Positions 16,744-26,928 are shown, counted from the stretch's first letter. The stretch: DNA of 64,000 bases from Pseudoalteromonas sp. XI10 (GCF_001469895.1 NZ_LOPY01000050.1:99280-163279); one strand, 5' to 3'. A program made the numbers and translations. Notes: generated by a model from the sequence alone, not told the origin.

Positions 16744-18697
16744 TAAAGCATTAAAGGCAACAGCAATGCCATTTAAGAAAACCCGCGCTTGGCTTTTTTC
16801 GAGCCTAGCACTTGCCATTACCGCCTATGGCGTGTGGATCATGTTCGATATTTTAAATTCTAACGGCATGACACCGCTTGAGTACGCTTTACTGGCATTA
16901 TTTACAGTTACCTTCGCGTGGATTGTTACAGCCTTTTGTAGTGGCTGTATGGGCTTCATCCTGCAATTATTTCGTATTGACCCGTTGACCTTAAAACGTC
17001 AAAAGCCAATCGAGATTAATCAGCATGCCTTGAGCCAAACTAAAACTGCCATTGTTATGCCTATCTACAACGAAGATACAGAGCGTGTCATCGCCGGTTT
17101 TGAAGTAAGTTTACGCTCGCTGGCTAAAACAGGGCAAATGCCGCATTACGACTTTTACTTGCTAAGTGATACGCAAAACCCTGAAATTGCACGTAATGAA
17201 CTTAAAGCGTGGAATGCACTTACTGAGCGCTTAGGTGATTTAGCAAAGCATACTTTTTATCGTCGCCGTGAAGATAATAAACACCGTAAAGTAGGTAACT
17301 TAACTGATTTTTGTGAACGTTGGGGCAGCCAGTACGATCACATGATTGTGCTTGATGCCGATAGCATTATGACAGGTCAGTGTATGCTTGAACTGACTTC
17401 TAGCATGATCAACAATCCAAAATCAGGTTTGATCCAAACGATCCCTATTCCGGTTCGCCAAGACACGTTTTTTGGTCGCTTTTTACAGTTTGCATCAATT
17501 TTATATAGCCCAATGCTGGCAACTGGTTCTGCTTTTTGGCAAACAAACCAAGCAAACTACTGGGGCCACAATGCGATTATTCGCGTTGAAGCATTCACAA
17601 AGTGCTGCGGCCTACCTGTTCTAAAAGGTAATGCCCCATTTGGTGGTGAGATCTTAAGTCATGACTTTGTAGAAGCTTCTCTGCTACACCGCAGTGGTTG
17701 GGATGTGTTACTGCTTAGCGATGTTGAAGGCAGTTACGAAGAAGTACCAAGTAACATTCTCGATTACGCGATTCGTGATAGACGTTGGGTGCAAGGTAAT
17801 ATCCAGCATTTAGGTTTACTGCCTAAATCAGGTCTTAAGCTAATGAGTAAAATGCACTTTTTATTTGGTGCCACAGCGTATATTTCATCGTTGATTTGGT
17901 TATCTATGCTGGCATTAAGTACCTTAGATGCAGTAACTCGTGCACTTAATAGCGACGTATACTTTAATCATGCTTATCAACTTTTCCCAACCTGGCAAAT
18001 TGCCAAAACGGATTTAATTGATTCGTTGTTATTTATTACAGCTGTATTGTTGTTACTGCCTAAATTAATGGGCGTAATTGTGACTTTAGTGCATCGTAAT
18101 AAAGCCTTTGGCGGTACGATGAAGTTAATTACCGGTTCACTCATCGAAACTATTTTTGCGATTGTGATTGCCCCTTTAATGATGGTATTTCATAGCTATT
18201 TTGTCGTGTGCGTATTTTTAGGCAAAAAAGTTAGCTGGGATGCACAGCCTCGTGAAGGCAGAATGGTGCCGTGGAAAGAAGCGATTGGTTATACGTTATT
18301 TTCGACTATTACTGCGATTATTTGGGGTTCGGTTGCCTACTATTACACCCCGACTTTCTTTTGGTGGTTATCACCTATTCTAGTAGGCCTTATTTTAGCA
18401 GCGCCAATTGTACGCTACTCAAGCAGCATCGGCTTAGGTATGAAAATGCGAAAAATGGGTTTATTTTTATGTCCAAGTGAAGTTGAAAACGATGATACCT
18501 TAGCGGCACTTCGTGCACATGAACAAGAAATTGGCTTGCCAAAAGATGAGCACGCCGACTTTAGTGTGCCTGCACTACCTAATGCATACCCAACGGTAAT
18601 GCCTATTCAAAGCTTTAAGGCACCCTCGGGTAAAAAGCGCAAGCAAGTACGTATTGCTCAGCAACGTATTAAAGCCAAGCTCTTTGCCAAAAGCTAA
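16715..18697 (+). CDS. opgH: Glucans biosynthesis glucosyltransferase H, short N-terminus
   Basis: About 660 residues; E. coli OpgH has 847. A GT2 catalytic domain lies between membrane segments: V-L-D-A-D-S (DxD-like, about residue 216) and the R-D-R-R-W-V-Q-G-N motif (about 360), with several membrane helices on each side. It polymerises UDP-glucose into the glucan backbone and exports it. The first membrane helix begins within about 25 residues, so the roughly 140-residue cytoplasmic N-terminal region of E. coli OpgH is absent. I prefer the ATG at 16715 (GAGG nine bases upstream); ATG 16766 is possible. Alias mdoH. Confidence 0.9.
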   Translation: MSGIQTTSNSKALKATAMPFKKTRAWLFSSLALAITAYGVWIMFDILNSNGMTPLEYALLALFTVTFAWIVTAFCSGCMGFILQLFRIDPLTLKRQKPIEINQHALSQTKTAIVMPIYNEDTERVIAGFEVSLRSLAKTGQMPHYDFYLLSDTQNPEIARNELKAWNALTERLGDLAKHTFYRRREDNKHRKVGNLTDFCERWGSQYDHMIVLDADSIMTGQCMLELTSSMINNPKSGLIQTIPIPVRQDTFFGRFLQFASILYSPMLATGSAFWQTNQANYWGHNAIIRVEAFTKCCGLPVLKGNAPFGGEILSHDFVEASLLHRSGWDVLLLSDVEGSYEEVPSNILDYAIRDRRWVQGNIQHLGLLPKSGLKLMSKMHFLFGATAYISSLIWLSMLALSTLDAVTRALNSDVYFNHAYQLFPTWQIAKTDLIDSLLFITAVLLLLPKLMGVIVTLVHRNKAFGGTMKLITGSLIETIFAIVIAPLMMVFHSYFVVCVFLGKKVSWDAQPREGRMVPWKEAIGYTLFSTITAIIWGSVAYYYTPTFFWWLSPILVGLILAAPIVRYSSSIGLGMKMRKMGLFLCPSEVENDDTLAALRAHEQEIGLPKDEHADFSVPALPNAYPTVMPIQSFKAPSGKKRKQVRIAQQRIKAKLFAKS

Positions 18698-18701
18698 ACG
18701 A

Positions 18702-18729
18702 AAAAAAACCGCTCAATGAGCGGTTTTTT
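18702..18729. terminator. Bidirectional terminator between opgH and pstS
   Basis: AAAAAAACCGCTC-AAT-GAGCGGTTTTTT, a symmetrical A/T-flanked stem between convergent opgH and pstS. It can end both transcripts. Confidence 0.95.
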
Positions 18730-18749
18730 CATCTATGTCTGTATGGTTG

Positions 18750-19718
18750 TTACAGAAGGCCTAGCTTTTTAAGTTCAGCCATTGCCATTTTGCCTGAAAG
18801 TGGCACATAACCATCTTTCTCAACAATTTTTTGACCATCTACAGAAAGAACCATTTTTAAGAACTCTGCATCGATTGGTGAAAGCGGCTTGTTAGGGTGC
18901 TTGTTCACATAAACGTATAAGAAACGAGATAGTGGGTATTTACCTGTTGCTACGTTTTCTAATGTTGCATCAACAAAGTTGTCGCCTTTCTTAGAAAGTG
19001 GAACTGTGCGTACACCTGATGTTTTATAACCAATACCTGAGTAACCAATCGCGTTCACTGAAGAAGAGATTGACTGTACTACAGATGCAGAACCAGGTTG
19101 TTCGTTTACGTTGTTACGGAAGTCACCTTTACAAAGAGCTTTCTTCTTGAAGTAACCGTAAGTACCTGATACTGAGTTACGACCGTAAAGCTGGATATCT
19201 TTTGCAGCCCAATCACCCTCAAGACCTACTTCGCTCCAACGATTAACTTGTTCACTTGCACCACATTTACGTGTAGAAGAGAAAATCGCATCAACTTGGT
19301 CAATACGTAAACCTTTGATTGGGTTATCTTTGTGTACGAATACAGCTAGAGCATCGATTGCAACGCGAACTTCAGTTGGCTTGTAGCCGTAACGCTTTTC
19401 GAATGCTTCGATTTCTTTTGACTTCATACGACGGCTCATTGGGCCGAAGTTTGCTGTACCTTCAGTTAATGCTGGAGGAGCAGTTGAAGAACCCGCTGCT
19501 TGGATTTGAATGTTTACGTTTGGATAGAAGCGTTTGTACTCTTCTGCCCAGAACGTCATCATGTTTGCAAGAGTGTCAGAACCTACAGATGAGAAGTTAC
19601 CAGAGATACCACTTGTTTTAGTGTACTCAGGCATATCTTTATCAACTGCAGCTGCTTGTGCTGATACAAATGTTGTTACAGCCACACCCATTGCGGCAAC
19701 GAGATTTTTGAATTTCAT
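18750..19718 (-). CDS. pstS: Phosphate ABC transporter substrate-binding protein, PstS family
   Basis: A 322-residue periplasmic binding protein with a signal peptide (residues 1-23, S-A-Q-A-A-A). Phosphate-binding segments are visible: G-S-D-T-L at about 47, A-G-S-S-T-A-P-P at about 75 and G-R-N-S-V-S-G-T near 180. It binds phosphate for a Pst transporter, but pstCAB and phoU are not adjacent, so the permease must be encoded elsewhere. Two PhoB-box-like sites precede it, the second overlapping the end of phoR. Its position directly after phoBR supports phosphate-starvation control. Confidence 0.9.
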   Translation of the reverse strand: MKFKNLVAAMGVAVTTFVSAQAAAVDKDMPEYTKTSGISGNFSSVGSDTLANMMTFWAEEYKRFYPNVNIQIQAAGSSTAPPALTEGTANFGPMSRRMKSKEIEAFEKRYGYKPTEVRVAIDALAVFVHKDNPIKGLRIDQVDAIFSSTRKCGASEQVNRWSEVGLEGDWAAKDIQLYGRNSVSGTYGYFKKKALCKGDFRNNVNEQPGSASVVQSISSSVNAIGYSGIGYKTSGVRTVPLSKKGDNFVDATLENVATGKYPLSRFLYVYVNKHPNKPLSPIDAEFLKMVLSVDGQKIVEKDGYVPLSGKMAMAELKKLGLL

Positions 19719-19767
19719 AGGGGTTACTCCGATTTGTTCGTCCCATTTCCTAACTGCGGTCTACTCT

Positions 19768-19817
19768 AATGACACTAGATGACAGTTAGATTACCCTTAA
19801 ATGACATTTTTATGACT
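19768..19817 (-). promoter_or_regulatory. PhoB-box-like sites upstream of pstS
   Basis: On the minus strand, AGTCATAAAAATGTCATT (19817-19799) shows two TCAT half-sites with the 11-base period of Pho boxes. CTGTCATCTAGTGTCATT (19785-19768) gives a second pair with a 10-base period. The first overlaps the phoR stop. Consensus: CTGTCATAWAWCTGTCAY. Confidence 0.75.
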
Positions 19818-21141
19818 TTGCAGTTTTTTTGGTATTACCTGCAATACGCACGACTTTTTCGCTACCAAATGCAAACGCAAAGGTCGAGCCTTGTCCTAAT
19901 TTACTGCTGATATCTAAACGACTATCATGCCTTGTAAGTACATGTTTTGTAATTGCTAAACCTAGCCCAGACCCACCTGTCGTACGGCTACGAGCTTTAT
20001 CTACACGATAAAAACGCTCGGTTAAACGGTTAATATGCTCTGCGGCAATACCATCACCATTATCAGTCACACTAAATGCGGCTTGGTTATTTTTAAGCTG
20101 CCAATCAACCACAATCTTGCCACCTGGCTTGGTGTAATGAATGGCATTAAAAACAAGGTTAGAAAAGGCACTACGTAATTCGTCTTCGGCCCCTTTAATG
20201 TCTAAGCTCGCATCAACATTAAAAATAAGCTCATGGCCTTTGTCCTGGTTTAATGACTGTGCTTCGGTTTGAATATAGGTAAGTAGCTGCGGTACATTGA
20301 CAGGCTTATCGTTATCTTGACGACGTGCCCCTTCAATACGCGACAAAGACAGTAATTGATTGACCAAGCTATCCATACGCTTACATTGCTCAAGCATGGT
20401 TGTTTGCGCTTTTTGCCACATTGCAGGAGGTGGTAAGCTATCTGAATCAAGCATCTCTAAGTAACCGGTTACCACAGTAAGCGGTGTTCTCAGCTCATGA
20501 GAAACATTGGCCACAAAGTCTTTACGCATCTGCTCAAGTTGCTTTAAGCGAGTAACATCACGCACCACCATCATCAACTGTGAACTTGCATAGGGCATAA
20601 CACGAAACTCTAAGGTTTGATCGTAGCTGTGGCCACCGTCAAGCTCGAGCGGTTCATCGAAACAGGCTTTATGCATGTACTTTGCAAACTTAGGATCGCG
20701 AATAAGATTATCTAAGCGTTGTCCATGATCGGTAGGCCACTGTAACCCTAAAACCTTTAAAGCCAATTGGTTACACCAAATAATGCTAAGATCTTTTTGT
20801 AATACGACAACCGCATCAGGCACAGCCTCGGCGCCGTCACGAAAGCGGCGTATTAAGTCTGCCAATTCATTGCGTTTTTTGCGGTTGCGGTGTTGTAAAT
20901 GATAGATCCCTTCAAAGACTTGTTCCCACGCCCCCTCCCCTTCGGGTGGGTTAAAACTACGTTGATTAAGGAGCCAATCACTGAGGCGATATAATTGATG
21001 ATAATGCCAAATTAAAAGTGCAAAAGAGCCTAAAAATAAAAGCAAAAAAGGCGCACCTACAAGTACGCCAACTAATAACAAGGGTAAGAAATACATAAAC
21101 AGGCGTTTTGCTAACGCCTGTTTATTCACTACTCGATACAT
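19810..21141 (-). CDS. phoR: Phosphate regulon sensor histidine kinase PhoR
   Basis: A 443-residue kinase (E. coli PhoR 431). N-terminal membrane hairpin (about residues 13-47), PAS domain (about 100-205), HisKA box F-V-A-N-V-S-H-E-L-R-T-P-L (His about 217), then HATPase with N-box N-L-V-F-N-A-I-H-Y-T and G-G-S-G-L-G-L. It phosphorylates PhoB when phosphate is scarce and is normally held inactive by the Pst complex and PhoU. phoB lies 56 bases upstream on the same strand. Confidence 0.95.
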   Translation of the reverse strand: MYRVVNKQALAKRLFMYFLPLLLVGVLVGAPFLLLFLGSFALLIWHYHQLYRLSDWLLNQRSFNPPEGEGAWEQVFEGIYHLQHRNRKKRNELADLIRRFRDGAEAVPDAVVVLQKDLSIIWCNQLALKVLGLQWPTDHGQRLDNLIRDPKFAKYMHKACFDEPLELDGGHSYDQTLEFRVMPYASSQLMMVVRDVTRLKQLEQMRKDFVANVSHELRTPLTVVTGYLEMLDSDSLPPPAMWQKAQTTMLEQCKRMDSLVNQLLSLSRIEGARRQDNDKPVNVPQLLTYIQTEAQSLNQDKGHELIFNVDASLDIKGAEDELRSAFSNLVFNAIHYTKPGGKIVVDWQLKNNQAAFSVTDNGDGIAAEHINRLTERFYRVDKARSRTTGGSGLGLAITKHVLTRHDSRLDISSKLGQGSTFAFAFGSEKVVRIAGNTKKTAKS

Positions 21142-21197
21142 ACACTCACTTTACCTTAAGTATGTAAATTAGCTTGTTAAGGTCATTGCTATGACAC

Positions 21198-21887
21198 TTA
21201 TAATTTACTTGAAAAACGATAGCCTGCACCGCGAACGGTTTGCACTAAACGGTCATGCCCTAATGGTGCAATCGCTTTACGTAGACGACGAATATGTACA
21301 TCAACAGTACGGTCTTCTACATATACATTTGTTCCCCATACATGATCAAGTAATTGTTCACGGCTGTAAACACGTTCAGGATGCGTCATGAAGAAATGTA
21401 GTAATCTAAATTCAGTAGGCCCCATATCTAATTCACTACCTTCTGATGTTACACGGTGTGAGATTGGGTCAAGGCGTAAGCCATGAACTTCAATGGCTTC
21501 TTCTAATGAGGTTGGTGAAACACGGCGAATAACCGCTTTAATGCGCGCCATTAATTCTTTAGGAGAAAATGGTTTGGTTACGTAATCATCAGCACCTACT
21601 TCAAGGCCGCGTACTTTGTCTTCTTCTTCACCGCGAGCAGTCAGCATAATGATAGGGATCTGACGAGTATATTCGTTTTGCTTAAATTTCTTAGCAATTT
21701 GAATACCGCTACCACCAGGTAACATCCAATCTAATAAAACCATATCTGGGTATGGTTCAACCATAGCTTCAATCGCAGAGTCATAATCTTCTGCTTCAAT
21801 TGCTTGAAAACCATTTTGCTCTAAAACAAAAACCAGCATCTCTCTGATAGGCGCTTCGTCATCGACGACTAGTACTTTACGTGACAT
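21198..21887 (-). CDS. phoB: Phosphate regulon response regulator PhoB
   Basis: A 229-residue OmpR-family regulator, the same length as E. coli PhoB. The receiver domain carries the acidic pair D-D-E near residue 10, the phospho-acceptor in L-L-D-W-M-L-P-G (about 54) and T-A-R (about 83). The C-terminal winged helix has [12 protein letters not shown] and [11 protein letters not shown]. It activates Pho genes under phosphate limitation. A PhoB-box-like sequence upstream indicates autoregulation, as in E. coli. Confidence 0.96.
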   Translation of the reverse strand: MSRKVLVVDDEAPIREMLVFVLEQNGFQAIEAEDYDSAIEAMVEPYPDMVLLDWMLPGGSGIQIAKKFKQNEYTRQIPIIMLTARGEEEDKVRGLEVGADDYVTKPFSPKELMARIKAVIRRVSPTSLEEAIEVHGLRLDPISHRVTSEGSELDMGPTEFRLLHFFMTHPERVYSREQLLDHVWGTNVYVEDRTVDVHIRRLRKAIAPLGHDRLVQTVRGAGYRFSSKL

Positions 21888-21923
21888 TCCAATTTATCTC
21901 TTTCGTTAGCGAACTGGTTTCAT

Positions 21924-21953
21924 TATTATGACTAAGTATGACATTTTTATGAA
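21924..21953 (-). promoter_or_regulatory. PhoB-box-like site upstream of phoB
   Basis: On the minus strand, TTTCATAAAAATGTCATACT then TAGTCATAA gives three TCAT half-sites at 11- and 10-base periods, about 40-65 bases before the phoB start. The first pair resembles the pstS site (TCATAAAAATGTCAT shared exactly). Confidence 0.75.
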
Positions 21954-22033
21954 AGTCTAACGAGTAATTGAAAAAGCGCAAAAGAATCAATGCAAAAATA
22001 GCTATTTTTTACGCTTAAATAGTAAATTTCGGA

Positions 22034-22984
22034 TTAAAAGTCATACCTTAAAGTGACTGCAAGATGATCTTCATCATCATTATTATCTAGTGAAAATTGC
22101 GTATACCACATATACATACGTGCTTGTTTTGACAGGCTTCGTTCAACCCCAATAGAAGTACCACTCCCTGAATCTTTCAACTTACCAAAGCTGCCATCAG
22201 TATCTTGGTATTGCGCCAATAATTTATATTTATCGATTTTGTAAGATGCGCTCACTAAAAAGCCATCTTCTTTATCGGAACCTGTAACTTTTTCGCTTTG
22301 TTGATACATACCGCCTAAGGTTAAATCGCCTAATTTACCTTGCGCCGTAAACCGCGTTGTATCATAACCGGCTACTTTACTGTCGTGGGCAACACTAACA
22401 AAGTAAGGCGTTTTCTTAAATTTACTATCACCATACATAAATGCCGCAGAAACACCGGTTTCTTCATCCTGTTTGGAGTTATCTTCAGCAATGTAAGTGA
22501 CCACAAATTGCATATTGCCGACAATTGGCGAACTATAATGAACCACATCGCCAAGGCGATTTTCACCATTGAACAAAGCTTTAACATCACCATTAAAGTC
22601 GTTCATTAAATCAACCTTACCTTGCGATTTTTTTAACGCGGTATCGTGTCGACCAAGCACTACCTGCCCATAACTGCCTTGTAGACCAACATATTGATTA
22701 CGAGCGGTAATATTCTCTTCTGTTTTACCATCGCTATCTTGATCAGCCGCATTTACTGCAAATTCAAACTTATATACGGCTTTTAAACCATCACTTATTT
22801 CACCGCTGCCTCTGATCCCCATACGTGAGTTATAGCTCTCAATAGAAGTTTCATTACCATCGCCAGTGTCGCTATTAGCAACCCCTAAATGGGCCCGACC
22901 ATACACATCTACAGCTTCGGCAGCACTATGAAAAGAAATAATGCACATTGCAAAGCTCGACAACATCATGGCAGGTTTATTCAT
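22034..22984 (-). CDS. Outer-membrane porin (general porin family)
   Basis: A 316-residue porin. The ATG at 22984 has GAGG eleven bases upstream and gives a typical signal peptide ending A-A-E-A-V; the longer frame would add 33 implausible residues. The mature protein starts V-D-V-Y-G-R-A-H-L-G and ends in the C-terminal aromatic motif (R-Y-D-F) needed for BAM assembly. Alternating beta strands and R-M-G-I-R-G-S-G-E match trimeric 16-strand porins. It is next to phoBR, but I see no Pho box before it; instead an unusual repeat array precedes it. Substrate range unknown. Confidence 0.88.
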   Translation of the reverse strand: MNKPAMMLSSFAMCIISFHSAAEAVDVYGRAHLGVANSDTGDGNETSIESYNSRMGIRGSGEISDGLKAVYKFEFAVNAADQDSDGKTEENITARNQYVGLQGSYGQVVLGRHDTALKKSQGKVDLMNDFNGDVKALFNGENRLGDVVHYSSPIVGNMQFVVTYIAEDNSKQDEETGVSAAFMYGDSKFKKTPYFVSVAHDSKVAGYDTTRFTAQGKLGDLTLGGMYQQSEKVTGSDKEDGFLVSASYKIDKYKLLAQYQDTDGSFGKLKDSGSGTSIGVERSLSKQARMYMWYTQFSLDNNDDEDHLAVTLRYDF

Positions 22985-23062
22985 GGTAGCGATCCTCAAT
23001 TTAAGCAATAACTTAAAAATCGAACATAAAGGGCTTTTGGTCAAGGCGAGGAGGAGATATTT

Positions 23063-23334
23063 CACATAAAAATCACGGATCACTGATCTACCAACTTAAT
23101 CAGATCAGGATCAGGTTTTTACTAAGAAGATCAACTTCAGATCAGTTTTTTACTTAGAGAATAAGATAACTTGTTGATTTAATGTTAAGGCGCTCAGCAA
23201 TTCGTTTAAAAGATGAGCAAAGAAAAGCCTGTGATCAGTATACAACTAGTAAAATAATGATCCGTGAAAGCTAAGGTTAGTAAAACAGTGATCCTGAAAA
23301 ACACGAGTAAGTATATCGCTGATCCGCCTTGATC
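23063..23334. repeat. 31-bp-phased GATC repeat array upstream of the porin
   Basis: Eleven GATC tetramers occur in 257 bases (23078, 23085, 23103, 23109, 23129, 23140, 23233, 23259, 23290, 23321, 23331). Two sets are spaced by exactly 31 bases: 23078/23109/23140 and 23259/23290/23321. Units resemble TTAGTAAAA-n3-TGATCC(G)TGA; the left set runs on the minus strand and the right set on the plus strand, so the arms are inverted about roughly 23200. The array fills most of the 402-base gap between fba and the porin. It could be a multi-site operator or another protein-binding array. Confidence 0.7.
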
Positions 23335-23343
23335 GAATCATAT

Positions 23344-23372
23344 AAAAAAACCGGCATAAAGCCGGCTTTTTT
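23344..23372 (-). terminator. Terminator of fba
   Basis: On the minus strand, AAAAAAGCCGGC-TTTAT-GCCGGTTTTTTT forms a strong stem with a T-run, about 15 bases after the fba stop. Confidence 0.92.
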
Positions 23373-23386
23373 CAATTTACTATCAA

Positions 23387-24451
23387 TTACTTGATTTGTG
23401 GATCAAGTTCACCTGATAAGTATTTAAGATGCATATCATCTAAAGAGATAGGCTTGATCTTACCTGCTTGACCTGCCGTACCAAATGCTTCGTAGCGAGC
23501 AACACAGATCTCTGTCATTGCTTTCGTTGCTTCAGCTAAGTATTTACGTGGATCAAAGTTAGCTGGGTTTAAAGATAAGTGACGACGAATTGCACCTGTT
23601 GATGCTAAACGAAGATCGGTATCGATATTAACTTTACGAACACCATATTTAATACCTTCGATGATCTGCTCTACTGGCACGCCATACGTTTCAGGGATTT
23701 CGCCACCGTATTGGTTAATCACTTCTAACCATTCTTGTGGAACAGAAGAAGAACCATGCATTACTAAGTGTGTGTTAGGAATACGCGCGTGGATTTCTTT
23801 AATGCGATCAATCGCTAAGATATCGTCTGTTGGTGGACGAGTAAATTTGTACGCGCCATGTGATGTACCACAAGCGATAGCAAGTGCATCAACCTTAGTT
23901 TTACTAACGAAATCAGCGGCTTCTTCAGGATCTGTTAGCATTTGATCAGTAGACAATTTACCTTCTGCACCAACGCCGTCTTCTTCACCTGCTTCACCTG
24001 TTTCCAGTGAACCTAAAACACCTAACTCGCCTTCAACAGACACACCACAAGCATGTGCCATTTCAACTGTTTGACGTGTTACATCAACATTGTATTCGTA
24101 GCTTGAAGGAGTTTTACCATCAGACATTAAAGAGCCATCCATCATAACTGATGAAAAGCCTAACTGGATTGAGCGCTGACATACACCTGGTGAAGTACCG
24201 TGGTCTTGGTGCATTACAACTGGGATATGAGGCCATTCTTCAACGGCTGCTAAAATCATATGACGAATAAAAGGGGCACCAGCATAGGCACGTGCGCCTG
24301 CTGAACCTTGTACAATTACCGGGCTGTTCGTTTTGTCAGCCGCTTCCATAATTGCACGCATTTGCTCTTGGTTATTAACGTTAAACGCAGGTACGCCGTA
24401 ACCATTTTCAGCTGCATGATCAAGAAGTTGTCGCATACTGATTAAAGCCAT
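23387..24451 (-). CDS. fba: Class II fructose-bisphosphate aldolase (Calvin-cycle subtype)
   Basis: A 354-residue class II, zinc-dependent aldolase. Metal ligands and motifs visible: H-Q-D-H-G (about 81-85), V-E-G-E-L-G (about 138), G-T-S-H-G (about 191) and H-G-S-S-S-V (about 231). The sequence resembles the Calvin-cycle subtype (CbbA-like) rather than E. coli FbaA, with the typical [10 protein letters not shown] segment. It interconverts fructose-1,6-bisphosphate and two triose phosphates. It is last in the epd-pgk-fba cluster and has its own terminator. Confidence 0.95.
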   Translation of the reverse strand: MALISMRQLLDHAAENGYGVPAFNVNNQEQMRAIMEAADKTNSPVIVQGSAGARAYAGAPFIRHMILAAVEEWPHIPVVMHQDHGTSPGVCQRSIQLGFSSVMMDGSLMSDGKTPSSYEYNVDVTRQTVEMAHACGVSVEGELGVLGSLETGEAGEEDGVGAEGKLSTDQMLTDPEEAADFVSKTKVDALAIACGTSHGAYKFTRPPTDDILAIDRIKEIHARIPNTHLVMHGSSSVPQEWLEVINQYGGEIPETYGVPVEQIIEGIKYGVRKVNIDTDLRLASTGAIRRHLSLNPANFDPRKYLAEATKAMTEICVARYEAFGTAGQAGKIKPISLDDMHLKYLSGELDPQIK

Positions 24452-24607
24452 TTGGTATTCTCCAAATTGTATCGACAGTAGTTCCCTACTATCTAGTTTG
24501 AACGGATAAGTTATTTTTTTGATGCATCACTGCATCACGAAAAGCTCGCGCCTACCGTAACAGCTGTAAATAAAACGAGGGTGAGAGGTATTTTATTAAC
24601 AGCTAAA

Positions 24608-24636
24608 CCAGCGTAATTACCTAATAACTACGCTGG
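24608..24636. other. Stem-loop between pgk and fba
   Basis: CCAGCGTA (24608-24615) pairs perfectly with TACGCTGG (24629-24636) around a 13-base loop, 12 bases after the pgk stop. There is no T-run, so it may be an mRNA-stabilising or processing hairpin rather than a terminator, consistent with partial read-through into fba. Confidence 0.5.
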
Positions 24637-24648
24637 CATACGCACTAA

Positions 24649-25824
24649 TTACTTAGCACGTTCTTCAAGCATAGCAACTGCTGGTAATTTTTTCCCTTCT
24701 AAAAATTCAAGGAAAGCACCACCACCGGTTGAAATGTAAGAAACTTTATCGGCAATGCCGTATTTATCAATCGCTGCAAGCGTATCACCGCCACCAGCAA
24801 TCGAGAATGCACTTGAGTTAGCAATCGCATCAGCAATAGCACGTGTGCCGTTACCAAATTGGTCAAATTCAAATACACCAACTGGACCATTCCATACAAC
24901 AGTGCCCGCATTAGCAATGATTTTTGCTAATTGGTTTGCTGTATCAGGACCAATATCGAAGATCATGTCTTCGTCTGTTACTTCATTCACATCTTTTAAT
25001 GTTGCCACTGCAGACTCAGAGAACTCATTACCTACAACAACATCAGTTGGTACCGGGATTTCACCGTTATTAGCTTTTGCCGCAGCACTTAATTTATTTG
25101 CTTCATCAATTAAATCAGCTTCAAATAAAGATTTACCTACTGGGTGACCTGCCGCTGCGATGAAGGTATTAGCGATACCACCACCCGTTACAAGTTGATC
25201 AACCACTTTCGAAAGTGAATCAAGTACAGTTAACTTAGTCGATACTTTAGAGCCACCAACGATAGCAACCAAAGGACGAGCTGGGTTATCAAGCGCTTTA
25301 CCTAGTGCGTCTAGCTCTGCCGCAAGTAGTGGACCTGCACATGCAACATCAGCAAATAAACCCACACCGTGAGTCGATGCTTGTGCACGGTGAGCCGTAC
25401 CAAATGCGTCCATTACGTAAACATCACATAATGCAGCTAGTTTTTTAGACAGTGCTTCGTCGTTTTTCTTTTCGCCAGCGTTAAAACGCACGTTTTCGAA
25501 AACAACCACTTCGTTATCAGCAACGTCTACGCCTTCTAGGTAGTCTTTTTCAAGACGAACTGTTTGCTCAAGGGCATCATTTAAATAATTAACCACAGGG
25601 GCAAGTGAGAACGCTTCTTCATATTCCCCTTCCGTAGGGCGGCCAAGGTGTGACATCACCATTACTTTAGCGCCTTTTTCTAACGCTAATTTGATAGTTG
25701 GTAATGCTGCACGAATACGCGCATCAGAGGTCACTTTACCTTCTTTTACAGGCACATTTAAATCTTCACGAATTAACACGCGTTTGCCGTTTAAATCTAA
25801 ATCTGCCATTTTAATGACCGACAT
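24649..25824 (-). CDS. pgk: Phosphoglycerate kinase
   Basis: A 391-residue PGK (E. coli 387). Typical segments: R-E-D-L-N-V-P (about 19-25), S-H-L-G-R-P (about 58-63), G-G-S-K-V-S-T-K near 195 and the C-terminal G-G-G-D-T-L-A-A nucleotide-binding loop. It makes ATP from 1,3-bisphosphoglycerate, reversibly. AAGGAG lies before the ATG. It sits 42 bases downstream of epd in the conserved epd-pgk-fba order. Confidence 0.97.
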   Translation of the reverse strand: MSVIKMADLDLNGKRVLIREDLNVPVKEGKVTSDARIRAALPTIKLALEKGAKVMVMSHLGRPTEGEYEEAFSLAPVVNYLNDALEQTVRLEKDYLEGVDVADNEVVVFENVRFNAGEKKNDEALSKKLAALCDVYVMDAFGTAHRAQASTHGVGLFADVACAGPLLAAELDALGKALDNPARPLVAIVGGSKVSTKLTVLDSLSKVVDQLVTGGGIANTFIAAAGHPVGKSLFEADLIDEANKLSAAAKANNGEIPVPTDVVVGNEFSESAVATLKDVNEVTDEDMIFDIGPDTANQLAKIIANAGTVVWNGPVGVFEFDQFGNGTRAIADAIANSSAFSIAGGGDTLAAIDKYGIADKVSYISTGGGAFLEFLEGKKLPAVAMLEERAK

Positions 25825-25866
25825 GGACTTCTCCTTAGTTAACGATACTAATATTATATTTATAAA

Positions 25867-26883
25867 TTATTGGCTTACAGCCATCATCGCACGCGCAGTG
25901 TCGAGCATACGATTCGCAAAGCCCCACTCATTATCGCACCACACTAACAACTTTATCAGTCGTTTATGACTAACACGTGTCTGAGTGCCATCTATGATAC
26001 AAGAATGTGGGTCATGATTAAAATCTACCGATACCAATGGCTCTTCTGTGTAGCTTAAAATACCGTCAAGGCGGTCTTTTGCAGCTAACTTAAGTGCTTG
26101 ATTGACAGTCGCTAAATTCACATCGGTATTCACTGTTACACTTAAATCCATCGCCGTCACATTGATAGTTGGTACCCTAACAGCAATGGCTTCAAAGCGA
26201 CTATGAAACTTAGGCAAAATACGCTCAATACCACGAGCAAGCTTTGTATCCACTGGAATAATAGACTGGCTTGCAGCGCGAGTACGACGTAAATCATGAT
26301 GATACGCATCAATCACTTGCTGATCATGCATCGAGGCATGAATCGTTGTAATAGCCCCAGATTCAATCGAAAATGCGTCATCCAGCACTTTAATCACTGG
26401 CACAATACAGTTTGTGGTACATGAACCGTTTGAAACAATCGTATGTTCAGCTTTTAGCTCATCATCGTTAATACCATACACAATTGTGGCATCAACATCA
26501 GCATCTGCAGGCTGTGAAAACAATACTTTTTTTGCACCAGCAGCTAAGTGTAGTTCTGCATGTTCACGAGAGTGATACACCCCAGTACATTCAAGAACCA
26601 CATCAACATCAAGAGTTTGCCAAGGCAGTTCTGCAGGGTTTTCTTCTGCAAATAAGGCTATAGAGTCGTTAGCAACCGTTAAAGTATCTTCGCCAAGATT
26701 AACTGGAAATGAAAAGCGGCCGTGAGATGTATCGTATTTAAGGAGATGGGCAATGCCCTTAGGGTCGGCTAATTCGTTAATAGCGACAATTTTGATTTGA
26801 TCTTCAAGCCCTGATTCATACAGAGCACGGACGATATTGCGCCCGATTCGACCAAAACCATTAATTGCAAGTTTGATTGCCAT
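25867..26883 (-). CDS. epd: Erythrose-4-phosphate dehydrogenase
   Basis: A 338-residue GAPDH-family enzyme with the N-terminal Rossmann motif N-G-F-G-R-I-G-R-N and active-site S-C-T-T-N-C (Cys about 154). Placement directly before pgk and fba, and the sequence [13 protein letters not shown] after the active site, match Epd (GapB) rather than glycolytic GapA. It oxidises erythrose-4-phosphate to 4-phosphoerythronate for pyridoxal phosphate synthesis. A tandemly duplicated element lies upstream. Confidence 0.9.
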   Translation of the reverse strand: MAIKLAINGFGRIGRNIVRALYESGLEDQIKIVAINELADPKGIAHLLKYDTSHGRFSFPVNLGEDTLTVANDSIALFAEENPAELPWQTLDVDVVLECTGVYHSREHAELHLAAGAKKVLFSQPADADVDATIVYGINDDELKAEHTIVSNGSCTTNCIVPVIKVLDDAFSIESGAITTIHASMHDQQVIDAYHHDLRRTRAASQSIIPVDTKLARGIERILPKFHSRFEAIAVRVPTINVTAMDLSVTVNTDVNLATVNQALKLAAKDRLDGILSYTEEPLVSVDFNHDPHSCIIDGTQTRVSHKRLIKLLVWCDNEWGFANRMLDTARAMMAVSQ

Positions 26884-26928
26884 GAAGAAGAAAATCCACT
26901 CTATTTGCTTGCAGATAAAGGCAGCTGC

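Noticed and set aside
22985..23060. Pho box before the porin next to phoB
   Set aside because: No TGTCAT pairs with 11-base period were found here, so a Pho-regulated porin is not supported by sequence.
23063..23334. Reading the GATC array as a CRISPR
   Set aside because: Repeats are imperfect, share orientation only within arms, have no uniform spacers, and no cas genes are near.
23661..23945. ORFs opposite fba, pgk and symporter genes
   Set aside because: Shadows of well-conserved genes on the other strand, arising from codon bias.
24520..24537. TGATGCA-TCAC-TGCATCA hairpin as a terminator of pgk
   Set aside because: T-run is on the wrong side for the minus-strand transcript; no evidence for a plus-strand gene.
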